In this document: in pieces, positions 63,372-64,000 of the stretch | Position numbering within the stretch: the first letter of the stretch is position 1 | Layout of the letters: each line of letters starts with the position of its first letter | Source: Oscillospiraceae bacterium | GTDB lineage: Bacteria > Bacillota > Clostridia > Saccharofermentanales > Saccharofermentanaceae | Reading direction: 5' to 3' | DNA: 64,000 nucleotides | NCBI GenBank assembly: GCA_902782125.1 | Contig: CACZMA010000009.1 | Span: forward strand, 1-64,000 | Made by a program: the position numbers and the translations under genes | Notes under the pieces: generated by a model | The model's input: only the letters and a program-made list of their open reading frames with translations | The model's database searches: none | What the model was told of the DNA's origin: nothing

Positions 63372-64000
63372 ATGGTCGATATACTGATAGTTGAGGATAA
63401 CAAGGATATATCCGAACTCCTGGCAGACTTCCTTAGGAAGGAAGGTTTCCTGGTAAGCGTGGCTCCTTCGGGCGAGGAAGCTCTGGATAAGTTCAGCAAA
63501 TACGGCGCCAGAATGATCCTCCTCGACATCATGCTCCCCGGCATGGACGGCTATGCCGTATGCTCGGAGATCAGGCAGAACAGCAATGTCCCGATCTTCA
63601 TCTTAAGCGCCAAGACGGCAAAGGACGATAAGATCAACGGACTGCTCCTCGGCGCAGACGATTATATCGAGAAACCGTACGATATCGATATACTCATCGC
63701 CAAGGTCAAGGGACTGTTCGCCAGACGCTATTCGAGCGACGAGATATCATCGGGGAATATCACCATCAACAAGGCCGACTACAAGGTCTATAAGGACGGG
63801 GAGCCGGTCGAGATGACCATCAAGGAATATGAGCTGATGCTGCTCCTGGCGGAGAATGAAGGCAAAGTCCTGACGAAGGAATTCCTCTTTAACAGGATAT
63901 GGGGCTTCGACAGTGATTCCGAGCAGCAGACGCTCACGGTCCACATCACGAGGCTCAGGCAGAAGATCGAAGAAGATCCCAAGTCTCCCAAGAGGATCGT
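63372..64000 (+). CDS. OmpR/PhoB-family response regulator (partial, cut by window end)
   Basis: Receiver domain DILIVEDNKDISELLADF, phospho-Asp in MILLDIMLPGMDG (about residue 53), Lys in EKPYDI. The winged-helix output starts at about 125 and reaches TVHITRLRQKIEEDPKSP. The frame is still open at the last base. It starts 3 bp after the ATPase stop; a histidine kinase gene is expected just outside. Such modules sense cell-envelope antibiotics. Confidence 0.93.
   Translation, partial: MVDILIVEDNKDISELLADFLRKEGFLVSVAPSGEEALDKFSKYGARMILLDIMLPGMDGYAVCSEIRQNSNVPIFILSAKTAKDDKINGLLLGADDYIEKPYDIDILIAKVKGLFARRYSSDEISSGNITINKADYKVYKDGEPVEMTIKEYELMLLLAENEGKVLTKEFLFNRIWGFDSDSEQQTLTVHITRLRQKIEEDPKSPKRI

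Overview
The window looks like a chromosome segment of an anaerobic Bacillota, probably class Clostridia. This rests on roughly balanced base composition, strong AGGAGG-type ribosome-binding sites, lipobox lipoproteins, a two-component-propeller/HD-GYP signalling protein, and Firmicutes-type families (YunG, DUF3232-like, YkuK-like, Lsa-type ABC-F). No rRNA gene, plasmid or phage structural gene is visible, so genus cannot be assigned.

Layout. 1-99: terminus of an IS3-like element. 135-6729 (minus): four paralogous secreted lipoproteins, the last fused to an ABC solute-binding domain. 7183-11730: propeller/HD-GYP receptor, a lipoprotein and a PPP-type phosphatase. 11.8-31.8 kb: an accessory island (see below). 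31.9-37.7 kb: ordinary metabolic and hypothetical genes (NimA-like flavoprotein, TetR regulator with glycerate kinase, SseB-like protein, ADP-ribosylglycohydrolase, zinc-ribbon membrane protein). 37.7-40 kb: a MazEF pair, a DUF3737 beta-helix protein and a VapBC pair. 40-46 kb: degenerate-GGDEF/EAL protein, AraC regulator divergent from a three-gene ABC-2 exporter, DinB-like protein. 46-54 kb: large propeller/solute-binding lipoprotein, small membrane proteins, XRE and AraC regulators, tandem PEBP-like lipoproteins. 54.4-64 kb: Lsa-type ABC-F, YunG and hypothetical genes, a TA-like pair, NSS transporter, and a FtsX permease/ATPase/response-regulator module running off the right edge.

The most interesting part is the island at about 11.8-31.8 kb, best read as an RNA-repair and tRNA-supply locus. 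A WYL regulator faces a DUF2828 protein (Ro60-like layout: helical repeats plus a vWA/MIDAS domain), followed by RtcB RNA ligase. Two tRNA-like/Y-RNA-like RNAs lie in the regulator/DUF2828 gap; one carries a perfect T-arm on a 7-bp acceptor-like helix. A third small RNA follows rtcB. Next comes a very compact run of 12 tRNA genes or tRNA-like sequences. Four of them have leucine anticodons (CAG, TAA, AAG, CAA) but lack the long variable arm that bacterial tRNA-Leu normally has, whereas the Ser and Tyr members keep theirs. The array runs directly into a YkuK-like RNase H-fold gene. Further on is a broken RtcB2 next to an intact PrfH, a known rRNA-repair/ribosome-rescue pairing. Around these lie WYL, WYL-LRR, Sel1-repeat, FtsH-like and paralogous orphan genes.

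Seven promoters in the island, and none I noticed outside it, share an exact dyad architecture: GATG-N14-CATC-N8-TAnnAT, with no good -35 box. This is what a common activator acting on scattered genes would look like, and a WYL protein is the obvious candidate. A second, 38-bp upstream repeat precedes two other island genes, and a SAM-I-like riboswitch candidate precedes a ribbon-helix-helix/Sel1 gene pair. Protein families were recognised by eye from translated sequence; RNA foldings were done by hand.
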